Assembly (NCBI GenBank): GCA_014655195.1
Contig: BNBH01000020.1
Coordinates: 86,020-150,019 of the forward strand
DNA length: 64,000 nucleotides
DNA from: Streptomyces cellulosae
GTDB taxonomy: Bacteria; Actinomycetota; Actinomycetes; Streptomycetales; Streptomycetaceae
Direction: 5' to 3'
Part shown: one piece after another, positions 15,567 to 24,124 of the stretch
Numbering within the stretch: the stretch's first letter is position 1
How the letters are laid out: each line of letters begins with the position of its first letter
Notes under the pieces: model-generated
What the model was told of the DNA's origin: nothing
Database searches by the model: none
The model's input: the letters and a program-made list of their open reading frames with translations, nothing else
Made by a program: the position numbers and the translations under genes

Positions 15567-16688
15567 CTACCCGGCCGCCTCCTCCTCCAGCACCCGCTGG
15601 GCGACGGCGAACGCCGAGTTGGCCGCCGGGACCCCGCAGTACACGGCGGTCTGGAGCAGCACCGCCCCGATCTCCTCCGGGGTGAGCCCGTTGCGGCGGG
15701 CCGCGCGCACATGCATGCCGAGTTCGTCGTAGTGGCCGTGTGCGACCAGCGCCGTGAGGGTGACCATGCTGCGTTCCCGGCGGGACAGCGTCGGGTCGGT
15801 CCAGATCTCGCCCCAGGCGTAGCGCGAGATGAAGTCCTGGAAGCGGGCGGTGAACGGCGTCTGCCGCGCCTGCGCCCGGTCCACGTGCGCGTCGCCCAGC
15901 ACCTCCCGGCGCACCTCCATGCCACGCCGGACGGGCCCGCCGAAGTGCGTCCGCAGCGCCGTGAGAACCGCCTCCGGCTGCTCGGCGGGCGCCAGGTGCG
16001 AGGCGCCGGGGATCTCCACCAGCGCGGCACCGGGCACCGCGTCCGCGATCTCGCGAAGATGCGCCGGCGGTGTGGCCGGGTCCTGCCGCCCGGCGACGGC
16101 CAGCGTGGGAACGGCGATCTCCGCCAGCCGGTCCCGCAGGTCGAAGGCGGCGAGCGCGTCGCAGCAGGCCGCGTACGCGTCCGGGTCGGCCTCCCGGTGG
16201 TCCTGGACCAGCCGCGGCACGGTGAACCCGGGGGTGAACCAGCGGGCGTCCGCGCTCTCGGCGAGCCCCGCCGGCCCTTCCCGGCGCACCAGCGCGGCCC
16301 GTTCCTCCCACGGCTTGGCCCCGTTGAAGTGCGCCGAGGAACAGATCACGGCCAGGGAGGAGAGCCGGTCCGGGTGGTGCACGGCCAGGTGCAGTCCCAC
16401 CGCCCCGCCCAGGGACACACCCGCGTAGGCGAACCGCTCGATGCCGAGCGAGTCGGCCAGCGCGAGCACCGGACCGGCGAGATCGCCCACGCTCGCACCG
16501 GGACCGATCAGCCCCGCCGGCGAACCGCCGTGCCCCGGCAGGTCCCACCGGACCACCCGGTGCGCGGCCGCCAGTTCGGGCGCCACCTTGTCCCAGAGGG
16601 CGTACGAGGTGCCGAGCGAGGGACCCAGCAGCAGCGGGGGAGCCGAAGCGGGGCCTTCGACACGGTGGTTGAGCAGCTCACTTGTCAA
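15567..16688 (-). CDS. pcaL: PcaL: fused 3-oxoadipate enol-lactonase / 4-carboxymuconolactone decarboxylase
   Basis: 373-residue fusion. Residues ~1-250 are the alpha/beta-hydrolase PcaD part, with nucleophile YAGVSLGGAVGL and the late His in PGASHLAP. Residues ~255-373 are the PcaC decarboxylase, with FQDFISRYAWGEIWTDPTLSRRERSM, LTALVAHGHYDELGMHVRAARRNGLTPEEIGAVLLQTAVYCGVP. It carries out the last two ring-derived steps before the beta-ketoadipate CoA transferase. The fusion is typical of actinomycetes. The start is TTG (16688) in a TTGA overlap with the pcaB stop. It is the final gene of the seven-gene operon. Confidence 0.94.
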   Translation of the reverse strand: MTSELLNHRVEGPASAPPLLLGPSLGTSYALWDKVAPELAAAHRVVRWDLPGHGGSPAGLIGPGASVGDLAGPVLALADSLGIERFAYAGVSLGGAVGLHLAVHHPDRLSSLAVICSSAHFNGAKPWEERAALVRREGPAGLAESADARWFTPGFTVPRLVQDHREADPDAYAACCDALAAFDLRDRLAEIAVPTLAVAGRQDPATPPAHLREIADAVPGAALVEIPGASHLAPAEQPEAVLTALRTHFGGPVRRGMEVRREVLGDAHVDRAQARQTPFTARFQDFISRYAWGEIWTDPTLSRRERSMVTLTALVAHGHYDELGMHVRAARRNGLTPEEIGAVLLQTAVYCGVPAANSAFAVAQRVLEEEAAG

Positions 16689-18016
16689 CGTCGCTCCAGA
16701 GCACGGTCGGTGAGGTCTCCGGCGCAGCCGGTGTAACGGGACGGGTCGACGAGCGCGGACACGTCGACCCCTTTCAGTTTCGGCTCCTGCGCCAGCAGTT
16801 CGGCCAGGTCGCGGCCCTCCTCGTACGCTCTCCGCGCCAGCGAGGTCAGCAGGTCCTTGGCCCGGGCGCGGCCGAGGACCGGGGCCAGCTCGGCGGACAG
16901 CCGTTCGGAGACGATCAGTCCCCGGGTGAGATCGAGGTGGGCACGCATCGTGTCCGCGTGCACCCGCAGCCCCTCGGCCAGCTCGGCGGCGTCCCGGGCG
17001 GCGCCGCCCACCAGGCGGAGCAGGTCCCTGAGCGGTTCCCACTCGGCGTGCCAGGCCCCGGCCGGCCGTTCGTCCTCGGCCACCAGCGAGCCGTACAGCG
17101 TGGCCGCGAGCTGCGGCGCCCGCCGGGCCGCCGCCGCGATCAGCGTCGAGCGGACCGGGTTCGCCTTGTGCGGCATGGCCGACGAGCCGCCGCCGCGGCC
17201 CTCGGACACCTCCGCGATCTCGGTACGGGACAGGGTGAGGACGTCCGCCGCGAGCTTGCCCAGCGCGCCGGCGGCGAAGGCGAGGCAGCCGGCGAGATCG
17301 GCCACCGGAGTCCGGAGCGTGTGCCAGGGCAACACCGGTGCCGCCAGGCCCAGTTCGCGGGCGTACGCACCTGGCAGCGCGGTCGCGTCCCCGGCCCCGT
17401 ACGCCGTGAACGCCGCCAGCGTCCCCGCCGCTCCGCCGAGCTGAGCGGGCAGCGACTCGCGGACCCGCCCCACCCGGTCCCGCGCGTCCAGCACCAGCGC
17501 CCGCCACCCGGCCGCCTTCAGCCCGAACGTCGTCGGCACGGCGTGCTGGGTGAGCGTCCGGCCGGCCATCGGCGTGTCACGGTGCTCGGCGGCCAGTGCG
17601 GCCAGCGCCCGCGCGCAGCGCTCCAGGTCGGCGAGGACCACCGCGAGTACCCGGCGGGCGACCAGCATGGTCGCCGTGTCCATGATGTCCTGGCTGGTCG
17701 CCCCGCGGTGCACGTACGGGCCGTGGTCCTCGCCCACCGCCCGGGTGAGCGCCGCGACCACGGGGATCACCGGGTTCCCGCCGCCGCGGGCCTCCACGGC
17801 GAGGGACGCGACGTCGAAGCGGGCCGGTTCGGCGGCCTGTGTCACCGCCCTCGCGGCCTCCGCAGGGGCGAGCGCCGCCGCCGACTGGACCCGGGTGAGG
17901 GCGGCCTCCGCGTCGAGCAGCGCCCGCAGGAACGCCGTGTCCGTGGTCTCCGCGGCCGCCTCGGCGCCGGCCCACCCGGGGGCGAGCAGCCCGGCGCCGG
18001 AATCGGCCGCCGTCAC
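16685..18016 (-). CDS. pcaB: 3-carboxy-cis,cis-muconate cycloisomerase PcaB
   Basis: 443 residues, aspartase/fumarase superfamily. The superfamily signature GGGSSAMPHKANPVRS (with catalytic Ser) lies about residue 275. ATSQDIMDTATML and AGRTLTQHAVPTTFGLKAAGW are the other two conserved regions. It lactonises carboxymuconate, the product of protocatechuate ring cleavage. The GTG start sits in a GTGA overlap with the pcaG stop, and the pcaL start overlaps its own stop, so expression is coupled throughout. Confidence 0.95.
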   Translation of the reverse strand: MTAADSGAGLLAPGWAGAEAAAETTDTAFLRALLDAEAALTRVQSAAALAPAEAARAVTQAAEPARFDVASLAVEARGGGNPVIPVVAALTRAVGEDHGPYVHRGATSQDIMDTATMLVARRVLAVVLADLERCARALAALAAEHRDTPMAGRTLTQHAVPTTFGLKAAGWRALVLDARDRVGRVRESLPAQLGGAAGTLAAFTAYGAGDATALPGAYARELGLAAPVLPWHTLRTPVADLAGCLAFAAGALGKLAADVLTLSRTEIAEVSEGRGGGSSAMPHKANPVRSTLIAAAARRAPQLAATLYGSLVAEDERPAGAWHAEWEPLRDLLRLVGGAARDAAELAEGLRVHADTMRAHLDLTRGLIVSERLSAELAPVLGRARAKDLLTSLARRAYEEGRDLAELLAQEPKLKGVDVSALVDPSRYTGCAGDLTDRALERR

Positions 18017-18618
18017 CGGAACTCCAGGAAGACCGTCTCGCCCTCGCCCTGGAGGCGGATGTCGAAGCGGTACGTGCCGTTGCCCTGGGCCCCGGCGACG
18101 AGCGTGCAGCGCCGTTCCTCGTCCAGCCGGGACAGCAAGGGGTCGGCGGCCAGCGCCGCCTGGTCGTCCGGCAGATAGATCCGGGTGAACAGGTGGACGA
18201 GCAGACCGCGGGCGAAGACGCACACGCTCAGGTGCGGCGCGCCGCCGCCGCGTGTTCCGGGCCGCAGCGTGCGCGCGGACCAGTGGCCGTTCGCGTCGGT
18301 CGCGATCCGCCCGAACCCGGTGAACTCCACGCCGTTGCGCCCGAGGAAGCCCCCGGTCGCCGGGTCGCGCCGCATCGAGCCGTCGACCCGGGGCACCTCG
18401 CCGTCCGGGTCCGGTCCCCACAGCTCCACGAGGGCGTCCGGCACCGGGTCGCCGTTGCCGTCGTACACGTAACCGTGCAGCGCGATGGTGTCCGGGTGGC
18501 CGGCGGGCGCGACCTCGCCGCCGCCGGGGAACGGCAGGGCGTGGCCGTAGAAGGGGCCGACCGTGTGCGACGGGGTGGGCAGCACGGTCTCCGGACGGGT
18601 GGTGTCGATCTTCGTCAT
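18013..18618 (-). CDS. pcaG: Protocatechuate 3,4-dioxygenase alpha subunit
   Basis: 201 residues, intradiol dioxygenase fold. TPSHTVGPFYGHALPFPGG is the N-terminal arm, GYVYDGNGDPVPDALVELWGPD the core, and FARGLLVHLFTRIYLPDD replaces the Tyr/His iron site of the beta subunit, as expected for an alpha subunit. It forms the (alpha-beta-Fe)n complex with PcaH and contributes substrate-binding residues. It lies 6 bp downstream of pcaH. TTCCGGTGA ends the gene, with the pcaB GTG inside it. Confidence 0.95.
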   Translation of the reverse strand: MTKIDTTRPETVLPTPSHTVGPFYGHALPFPGGGEVAPAGHPDTIALHGYVYDGNGDPVPDALVELWGPDPDGEVPRVDGSMRRDPATGGFLGRNGVEFTGFGRIATDANGHWSARTLRPGTRGGGAPHLSVCVFARGLLVHLFTRIYLPDDQAALAADPLLSRLDEERRCTLVAGAQGNGTYRFDIRLQGEGETVFLEFR

Positions 18619-18624
18619 GGCGGG

Positions 18625-19398
18625 TCAGCGCCCCTCTTCCATCCAGGTGGCCCGGGGGCCGTCGAGCACGATGTCCCAGTGGTACCCCATGGAGAACTCC
18701 GGCACCGACAGGCTGTGGTCGTACGTCGCGACCAGCCGCTGCCGCGCGGCGTCGTCCGTCACCGACTGGATGATCGGGTCGTACGGGAAGAGGGGGTCGC
18801 TGGGGAAGTACATCTGCGTCACCAGCCGCTGGGTGAACGCCGTGCCGAAGACGGAGAAGTGGATGTGGGCGGGCCGCCAGGCGTTGAGGTGCTGGCGCCA
18901 GGGGTAGGGGCCCGGCTGGATCGTGGTGAAGTGGTAGCGGCCCTCGTCGTCGCTGAGGGTGCGGCCCACCCCGGTGAAGTTCGGGTCGAGCGGCGCGTCG
19001 TGCTGTTCCCGCTGGTGCGCGTAGCGGCCCGCCGAGTTGGCCTGCCATATCTCGATGAGCTGGCCGCGGACCGGACGCCCGTCGCGGTCGAGGAGCCGGC
19101 CCGAGACGGTGATGCGCTCGCCGATCGGCTCCCCGGCGTGCTGCCGGGTGAGGTCGTTGTCGATCTCGGTGATGTCCCGCTCGCCGAAGGCGGGGGAGTG
19201 CAGCTCCACCGCCTCCGGGTCCTTGCTCAGGTCGACGGCGACGAGCGGCCGCTTCGGGTGGCGCAGCAGCGAGGAGCGGTAGGGCGCGTAGTCGCGGCGC
19301 GGATGGTGCTCGGCCGGGGCGCCGTCGGCGACGCGCTTCTCGTACGCGGCGTGCTCGGCCGCGATCTCCCGGTCGATGTCCTGCTGGGTGAGAGTCAT
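18625..19398 (-). CDS. pcaH: Protocatechuate 3,4-dioxygenase beta subunit
   Basis: 257 residues. The catalytic subunit binds non-haem Fe(III). The iron ligands appear in GRYHF and PGPYPW (Tyr) and in WRPAHIHF (two His). DLTRQHAGEPIGERITVSGRLLDRDGRPVRGQLIEIWQANSAGRY is the intradiol core. With PcaG it cleaves protocatechuate between the hydroxyls to 3-carboxymuconate. The ATG at 19398 marks the start of the family's N-terminus (MTLTQQDIDREI). It lies 19 bp after pcaF. Confidence 0.95.
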   Translation of the reverse strand: MTLTQQDIDREIAAEHAAYEKRVADGAPAEHHPRRDYAPYRSSLLRHPKRPLVAVDLSKDPEAVELHSPAFGERDITEIDNDLTRQHAGEPIGERITVSGRLLDRDGRPVRGQLIEIWQANSAGRYAHQREQHDAPLDPNFTGVGRTLSDDEGRYHFTTIQPGPYPWRQHLNAWRPAHIHFSVFGTAFTQRLVTQMYFPSDPLFPYDPIIQSVTDDAARQRLVATYDHSLSVPEFSMGYHWDIVLDGPRATWMEEGR

Positions 19399-19417
19399 GG
19401 GGATACCTGTGCGCTTC

Positions 19418-20626
19418 CTATCGTTCGAGGACGAGAGCGAGGCCCTGGCCGACGCCGATGCAGAGGGTGGCGACACCGGTGCCGCCGCCCTTGCGCGCCA
19501 GCTGGTGGGCGACGGTGCCGGCCAGGCGGGCGCCCGAGGCGCCGAGGGGGTGTCCGAGAGCGATGGCGCCGCCCTGCGGGTTGAGGACCGACGGGTCGAA
19601 CTCCGGCCACTCGGCCACACAGCCGAGCACCTGCGCGGCGAACGCCTCGTTCAGCTCCAGCACGTCCAGATCGGCGAAGGACCTGCCCGCCTTCGCCAGC
19701 GCCCGGTTGACGGCCTCGACGGGGGCGAGCCCGAAGTAGTCGGGGTCGAGGGCGTGCACGCCGGTCGCGGTGATCCGTGCCAGCGGTTCGCGGCCGGTCG
19801 CCTTCAGCCCTTCCTCGTCGGCCAGGAGCAGGGCCGCGGCGCCGTCGTTGAGCGGTGAGGCGTTGCCCGCCGTCACGGTGCCGTTCTCCTTGCGGAAGGC
19901 CGGCCTGAGCCCGGCCATCTTCTCCAGGGAGGCGTCGGGGCGGACGCACTCGTCTGCCGCGTGGAGCACCGGGTCGCCCTTGCGCCGCGGCACGGGCACG
20001 GGAGCGAGTTCCGCGTCGAACAGCCCCTCCGCCTGCGCCGCGGCCGCCTTCCGGTGGGAGTTCAGGGCGAACTCGTCCTGCTGCTCGCGGCTGATCTTGT
20101 GCTTGTCGGCGATGAGTTCGGCCGATTCGCCGAGCGGGATCGTCCACTGCGGCGGCATCGCGGGGTTGATCATCCGCCAGCCCAGGGTGGTGGAGTACAG
20201 CTCGGTGTGCCCGGCCGGGAACGGCCTGTCGTTCTTGGGCAGGACGTACGGGGCGCGCGTCATCGACTCCACGCCGCCGGCGAGGGCGACATGGGCGTCG
20301 CCGCAGGCGATGGCGCGGGCGGCCTGGATCACGGCCTCCAGACCGGAGGCGCACAGCCGGTTGACGGTCGCACCGGGCACGGAGGTGGGCAGGCCGGCCA
20401 GCAGGGCGGCCATGCGGGCGACGTTGCGGTTCTCCTCGCCGGCGCCGTTGGCGTTGCCGAAGAAGACGTCCTCGATGCGCGCGGGGTCCAGATCGGGCGT
20501 ACGTGCGAGGAGTTCGCGGAGGACATGGGCGGCCAGGTCGTCCGGGCGGACCGAGGCCAGGGCGCCGTTGTAGCGGCCGATCGGGGTGCGGACGGCATCG
20601 ACGACGTAGACGTCACGCAGACTCAT
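19418..20626 (-). CDS. pcaF: Beta-ketoadipyl-CoA thiolase
   Basis: 402 residues, thiolase family. The nucleophilic Cys is in VNRLCASGLEAV (about residue 90). GGAIALGHPLGASGAR carries the catalytic His, and TLCIGVGQGLALVLER is the C-terminal Cys motif. It cleaves beta-ketoadipyl-CoA to succinyl-CoA and acetyl-CoA, the end of the pathway. The start overlaps the pcaJ stop (ATGA). GESAELIADKHKISREQQD is a normal thiolase loop segment. Confidence 0.95.
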   Translation of the reverse strand: MSLRDVYVVDAVRTPIGRYNGALASVRPDDLAAHVLRELLARTPDLDPARIEDVFFGNANGAGEENRNVARMAALLAGLPTSVPGATVNRLCASGLEAVIQAARAIACGDAHVALAGGVESMTRAPYVLPKNDRPFPAGHTELYSTTLGWRMINPAMPPQWTIPLGESAELIADKHKISREQQDEFALNSHRKAAAAQAEGLFDAELAPVPVPRRKGDPVLHAADECVRPDASLEKMAGLRPAFRKENGTVTAGNASPLNDGAAALLLADEEGLKATGREPLARITATGVHALDPDYFGLAPVEAVNRALAKAGRSFADLDVLELNEAFAAQVLGCVAEWPEFDPSVLNPQGGAIALGHPLGASGARLAGTVAHQLARKGGGTGVATLCIGVGQGLALVLER

Positions 20627-21291
20627 GACGCGATCTCCTCGGTGAGCTGCTCGAGTTCTTCCGCGACGCGGATCCGGGCGGCGGTCCTCGCGGCGATCTC
20701 CTCGATGGTGACGCCCGGTGCCGTCTCGACGAGGGTCAGCCCGTCGGGCGTCACGTCCAGCACCCCGAGATCGGTGATGATCCGGTCCACGCACGCCTTG
20801 CCCGTCAGCGGCAGCGTGCACGCGGACAGGATCTTCGGCGAACCGTCCTTCGCGGTGTGCGTCATGACGGCGACGACGGTCCGGGCGCCGTGCACCAGGT
20901 CCATGGCGCCCCCGATACCGGTGATCATCTTGCCGGGGACGGCCCAGTTCGCCAGGTCGCCCTTCTCGGAGACCTGCATGGCGCCGAGCACGGCGACGTC
21001 GATGTGCCCGCCGCGGATCATCGCGAACGACAGGGACGAGTCGAAGAAGGACGCGCCCGGCAGGACCGTGACGGTCTCCTTGCCGGCGTTGATCAGGTCC
21101 GGGTCGACCTGGTCCTCCGTCGGGTACGGACCGGTGCCCAGGATGCCGTTCTCCGACTCGAGGATCACCTCGACGCCCGGCGGGAGATGGTTGGGGATCA
21201 GCGTCGGCAGACCGATGCCCAGATTGACGTACTGGCCGTCCTTCAGCTCGCGGGCCGCGCGGGCGGCCATCTCCTCACGTGTCCAGGCCAT
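20623..21291 (-). CDS. pcaJ: 3-oxoadipate CoA-transferase subunit B
   Basis: 222 residues, SCOT-like beta subunit. The active-site Glu is in ILESENGILGTGP (about residue 50), preceded by YVNLGIGLPTLIPNHLP. It transfers CoA from succinyl-CoA to beta-ketoadipate with PcaI. The ATG overlaps the pcaI stop by one base (TGATG), and its own stop overlaps the pcaF start (ATGA). Confidence 0.95.
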   Translation of the reverse strand: MAWTREEMAARAARELKDGQYVNLGIGLPTLIPNHLPPGVEVILESENGILGTGPYPTEDQVDPDLINAGKETVTVLPGASFFDSSLSFAMIRGGHIDVAVLGAMQVSEKGDLANWAVPGKMITGIGGAMDLVHGARTVVAVMTHTAKDGSPKILSACTLPLTGKACVDRIITDLGVLDVTPDGLTLVETAPGVTIEEIAARTAARIRVAEELEQLTEEIAS

Positions 21292-22073
21292 CAGCCGTTC
21301 ACCGTCCCTCGTGCCGCGGGCGCCGTGACCGTGCGCCGCTCGATCCGCTTGTCCGCCACCTGCTCCGGGGTGAGCGCGACCACCCGCTGCACGAAGATGC
21401 CCGGCAGGTGCACCGCGTCCGGGTCGATGGCGCCGGGTTCGACGAGCTCCTCGACCTCGGCGATCGTCACGCGCCCGGCCATCGCGGCCAGCGGGTTGAA
21501 GTTGCGCGAGGACTTGGCGAACACGAGGTTGCCGTGCCGGTCGCCCTTCGCGGCCCGCACCAGGGCGAAGTCCGTGCGGATGCCGCGCTCCAGCACGTAC
21601 TCGGTCCCGTCGAACGCGCGGACCTCCTTGGGCGGCGAGGCCAGCGCCACCCCGCCGTCGCCGTCGTAGCGCCACGGCAGCCCGCCGTCGGCGACCTGGG
21701 TGCCCACGCCGGCCGGGGTGTAGAAGGCGGGGATCCCCGCCCCGCCGGCGCGGAGCCGCTCGGCCAGCGTGCCCTGCGGGATCAGCTCGACCTCCAGCTC
21801 GCCGGCCAGGTACTGCCGTGCGAACTCCTTGTTGGCCCCGATGTAGGACCCGGTCACGCGGGCGATCCTGCCGGCCGCCAGCAGCACCGCGAGGCCCGAG
21901 TCCATCGCACCGCAGTTGTTGGACACCACGCCCAGTCCGCCGACGCCGCGCTCGTACAGCGCCTGGATCAGCACGTTCGGCACGCCGCTCAGCCCGAATC
22001 CGCCGACCGCCAGCGTCGCGCCCTCCGGCACGTCCGCCACGGCCTCGGCGGCTGTCGGCACCACCTTGTTCAT
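21291..22073 (-). CDS. pcaI: 3-oxoadipate CoA-transferase subunit A
   Basis: 260 residues, SCOT-like alpha subunit. GATLAVGGFGLSGVPNVLIQAL is the Gly-rich CoA-binding region. VVSNNCGAMDSGL, GSYIGANKEF and the central FYTPAGVGTQVADG are also conserved. It is the first gene of the pca operon. Upstream lie palindromic sites for PcaV, encoded divergently 247 bp away. The promoter is probably between 22117 and 22145, flanked by two of these sites. Confidence 0.95.
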   Translation of the reverse strand: MNKVVPTAAEAVADVPEGATLAVGGFGLSGVPNVLIQALYERGVGGLGVVSNNCGAMDSGLAVLLAAGRIARVTGSYIGANKEFARQYLAGELEVELIPQGTLAERLRAGGAGIPAFYTPAGVGTQVADGGLPWRYDGDGGVALASPPKEVRAFDGTEYVLERGIRTDFALVRAAKGDRHGNLVFAKSSRNFNPLAAMAGRVTIAEVEELVEPGAIDPDAVHLPGIFVQRVVALTPEQVADKRIERRTVTAPAARGTVNG

Positions 22074-22105
22074 CGGTACAGCCTCATCTCTTGTCGCAGC
22101 AATCG

Positions 22106-22117
22106 TCAGTGCGCTGA
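22106..22117. promoter_or_regulatory. PcaV operator-like site 1
   Basis: TCAGTGCGCTGA, a near-perfect palindrome 33 bp upstream of the pcaI start. It is one of four GTGCAC/GTGCGC-centred sites in the pcaI-pcaV gap. Confidence 0.55.
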
Positions 22118-22131
22118 GTATCTGGAATCGA

Positions 22132-22143
22132 TCAGTGCACTGA
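22132..22143. promoter_or_regulatory. PcaV operator-like site 2 (perfect palindrome)
   Basis: TCAGTGCACTGA is a perfect 12-bp palindrome, 26 bp from site 1 (about 2.5 turns). It probably covers the pcaI promoter. PcaV of S. coelicolor is known to bind palindromes between pcaV and pcaI and to be released by protocatechuate. Confidence 0.6.
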
Positions 22144-22226
22144 CTGTTCTGGTGAGGTTCTCGTACGCTCCCACTTCTTGGTGAGTACCGTCAAGGCCTC
22201 CGAGACAGGCTGTTCAGGGCACGGAA

Positions 22227-22272
22227 GTGCACCCGAAGGGGGTGTTGGCCCGCCTGTTATCGTTCAGTGCAC
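22227..22272. promoter_or_regulatory. Two further GTGCAC sites near the pcaV start
   Basis: GTGCAC cores occur at 22227-22232 and 22267-22272. The second is inside TTCAGTGCACGGA, matching half of the perfect operator. Their 40-bp spacing and position 50-90 bp before pcaV suggest autorepression of pcaV. Confidence 0.45.
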
Positions 22273-22320
22273 GGAGCGGTCCGCAGGGGACGGCGCGGAC
22301 ACCTGATTCGAGGAGCGCAG

Positions 22321-22785
22321 ATGGCAGCGGTGGACCTGAACTCCCACCCGGGGCACCTCGCCCGGCGGCTCCAGCAGGCGCACCACCTGCTGTGGAACAC
22401 GATGGTCTCCGAGGAGATCACCTCGCCGCAGTTCGCCGTCCTCAACACGCTCGTCGCCGAACCCGGCCTCGACCAGCGCACGGTGGGGGAGCGAGTCGGA
22501 CTCGACCGCTCGACCATCGCGGAGGTCGTCAGCCGCCTCATCCGGCGCGGGTACCTCGACAAGGTCCGCGACCCGCAGGACGGCCGGCGCTACCTCCTGC
22601 GCCTGACCGACGAGGGCCTGCGGGCCCACCGCAAGCTGACCGTGCGCACCGCGCGGATGAACCAGGTCTTCCTGGCACCGCTCTCCGCCGAGGAACGGAC
22701 CCTGTTCTTCTCCCTCATCCAGCGCGTGACCGACGCCGCCGACGAACTCCGCTCGCCGGCGGACGATCTCGTCGCACACCCCTGA
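22321..22785 (+). CDS. pcaV: MarR-family repressor of the pca operon, PcaV
   Basis: 154 residues and close to S. coelicolor PcaV as I recall it. The N-terminal MAAVDLxxHPGHLARRLQQAH includes Arg15, the residue shown to bind protocatechuate. SPQFAVLNTLVAEPGLDQRTVGERVGLDRSTIAEVVSRLIRRGYLDKV is the winged helix, followed by RDPQDGRRYLLRLTDEG, the wing. The ligand-free dimer represses pcaIJFHGBL; protocatechuate releases it. GAGGAG lies 6-11 bases before the ATG. Here protocatechuate would also be the product of the adjacent terephthalate operon, so PcaV should sense flux from it. Confidence 0.93.
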   Translation: MAAVDLNSHPGHLARRLQQAHHLLWNTMVSEEITSPQFAVLNTLVAEPGLDQRTVGERVGLDRSTIAEVVSRLIRRGYLDKVRDPQDGRRYLLRLTDEGLRAHRKLTVRTARMNQVFLAPLSAEERTLFFSLIQRVTDAADELRSPADDLVAHP

Positions 22786-22792
22786 CCGCCGC

Positions 22793-24049
22793 TCATGCCG
22801 TGCCGGGCGGCGCCGTCCCGTCGGCCGGGGTGCGACGCTCCGGACGATGGACACGACGTCCGGCGAACGCCACTCCCGCCGCCACGACGTTGGCGGCGAG
22901 CACTCCGGCCCAGGCGGACCCGTAGGAGCCGGCGGCGTCGGCGAGCAGGCCGAAGCACACCGGGCCGAGGGCGAAACCGAGATAGAGGCCGACGGCCAGC
23001 ACCCCGGACGCCGAGCCCACGACCTTCAGGGGCGTCGTCCGCACCAGGGCCAGCATGATCACCACATTGGCGGCGATGCCGCTCGCCCCGAACAACGCGG
23101 CGCCGGCCCACACCAGCGCGGGCGCGTCCAGGGTGCCGGCCAGCAGGAGGCCGCCGACGGCGAGCGCGGACACGGAGGCCAGGACGGCCAGCAACGGGTA
23201 CGGGTTGCGCACACGGTCCGCCGAGCGCCCCCAGGCGATACGGGCCACCAGGCCCACCCCGCCGGCCACGGCGACGGTCAGACCGGCCGCCCGCACGGGC
23301 ATCTCCAGCCGCTCGAAGGCGTAGAGCGGCAGGTAGACGTTGGTGGCCTGAATCGCGGCGCCGGACGCGAGGGCGTAACCGGTGAGCCACCACACCCCGG
23401 ACGGAAGGTCCGCGAGCCGGTGTCCCGCACCCCGGGAAGGGCTCGGCGGCACGGCCGGCACCGCGCTCCGCACCATGACCAGCCCCGCCACGGCGACCAC
23501 CGCGGCGGCCAGGGCGGCGCCGCGCCAGCCCCACCACAGGGCGACGCTCGGCAGGAGAAGACCGGCCCCGAACTGGCTCATCTGGACGCCGGACTGCTTG
23601 ACGCCCATCAGCCCGCCCCGCTGCCCCTGCGACACGTGCGCCGCGATGAGCTGGTTGGTCACGGGGTTGGACAGGGCCTGCGTCGCCCCGCTGAGCGCCA
23701 CGGCCACCAGCAGCCAGCCGTACGAGGGAGCCGCCGCGACACCGAGGAGGGCCAGGCACGCCCCCGTGAACAGGGCGGCGAGCACCACCCTTCCGCTCAG
23801 CCGGTCCGTGTACCGCCCCGCGAAGGGGGACACCAGCGCCGCGAGCGCGAAGGCCGTCGCGGGGAGCACCCCGAGCTGGGCCCCGCCGATGCCGAGGTCC
23901 GCGGTCACCAGGGGAGCTGTCGCGGTGAGGGCGTACAGGGCGAGTGGGCCGGCGCCCATCGAGAGCGTCAGCGTGAGACCGAAGGTCCGCGGAACCGGAC
24001 GCCGGTCTCTGTCGAAGGCGGAGGTGCCCACCCGGGTGTCCCCTCTCAT
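22793..24049 (-). CDS. MFS transporter (major facilitator superfamily)
   Basis: 418 residues with about 12 TM helices. The motif-A loop FAGRYTDRLSGRVVL follows TM2, and ARIAWGRSADRVRNPYPLL is the repeat in the second half. GGLMGVKQSGVQMSQFGAGLLLPSVALWWGWRGAA is the motif-C-like stretch. It converges on pcaV with 7 bp between stops. The substrate is not evident. The context between pca and tph operons suggests export or import of an aromatic acid, but the sequence is not of the AAHS subfamily, unlike its neighbour. Confidence 0.82.
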   Translation of the reverse strand: MRGDTRVGTSAFDRDRRPVPRTFGLTLTLSMGAGPLALYALTATAPLVTADLGIGGAQLGVLPATAFALAALVSPFAGRYTDRLSGRVVLAALFTGACLALLGVAAAPSYGWLLVAVALSGATQALSNPVTNQLIAAHVSQGQRGGLMGVKQSGVQMSQFGAGLLLPSVALWWGWRGAALAAAVVAVAGLVMVRSAVPAVPPSPSRGAGHRLADLPSGVWWLTGYALASGAAIQATNVYLPLYAFERLEMPVRAAGLTVAVAGGVGLVARIAWGRSADRVRNPYPLLAVLASVSALAVGGLLLAGTLDAPALVWAGAALFGASGIAANVVIMLALVRTTPLKVVGSASGVLAVGLYLGFALGPVCFGLLADAAGSYGSAWAGVLAANVVAAGVAFAGRRVHRPERRTPADGTAPPGTA

Positions 24050-24124
24050 CGGTGGCTGGTCGGTGGACGATGTGATGACGGCGGCGCCCCGCCACCGCGT
24101 GGAGGTCAGGGCGCCGCGAGGGAC

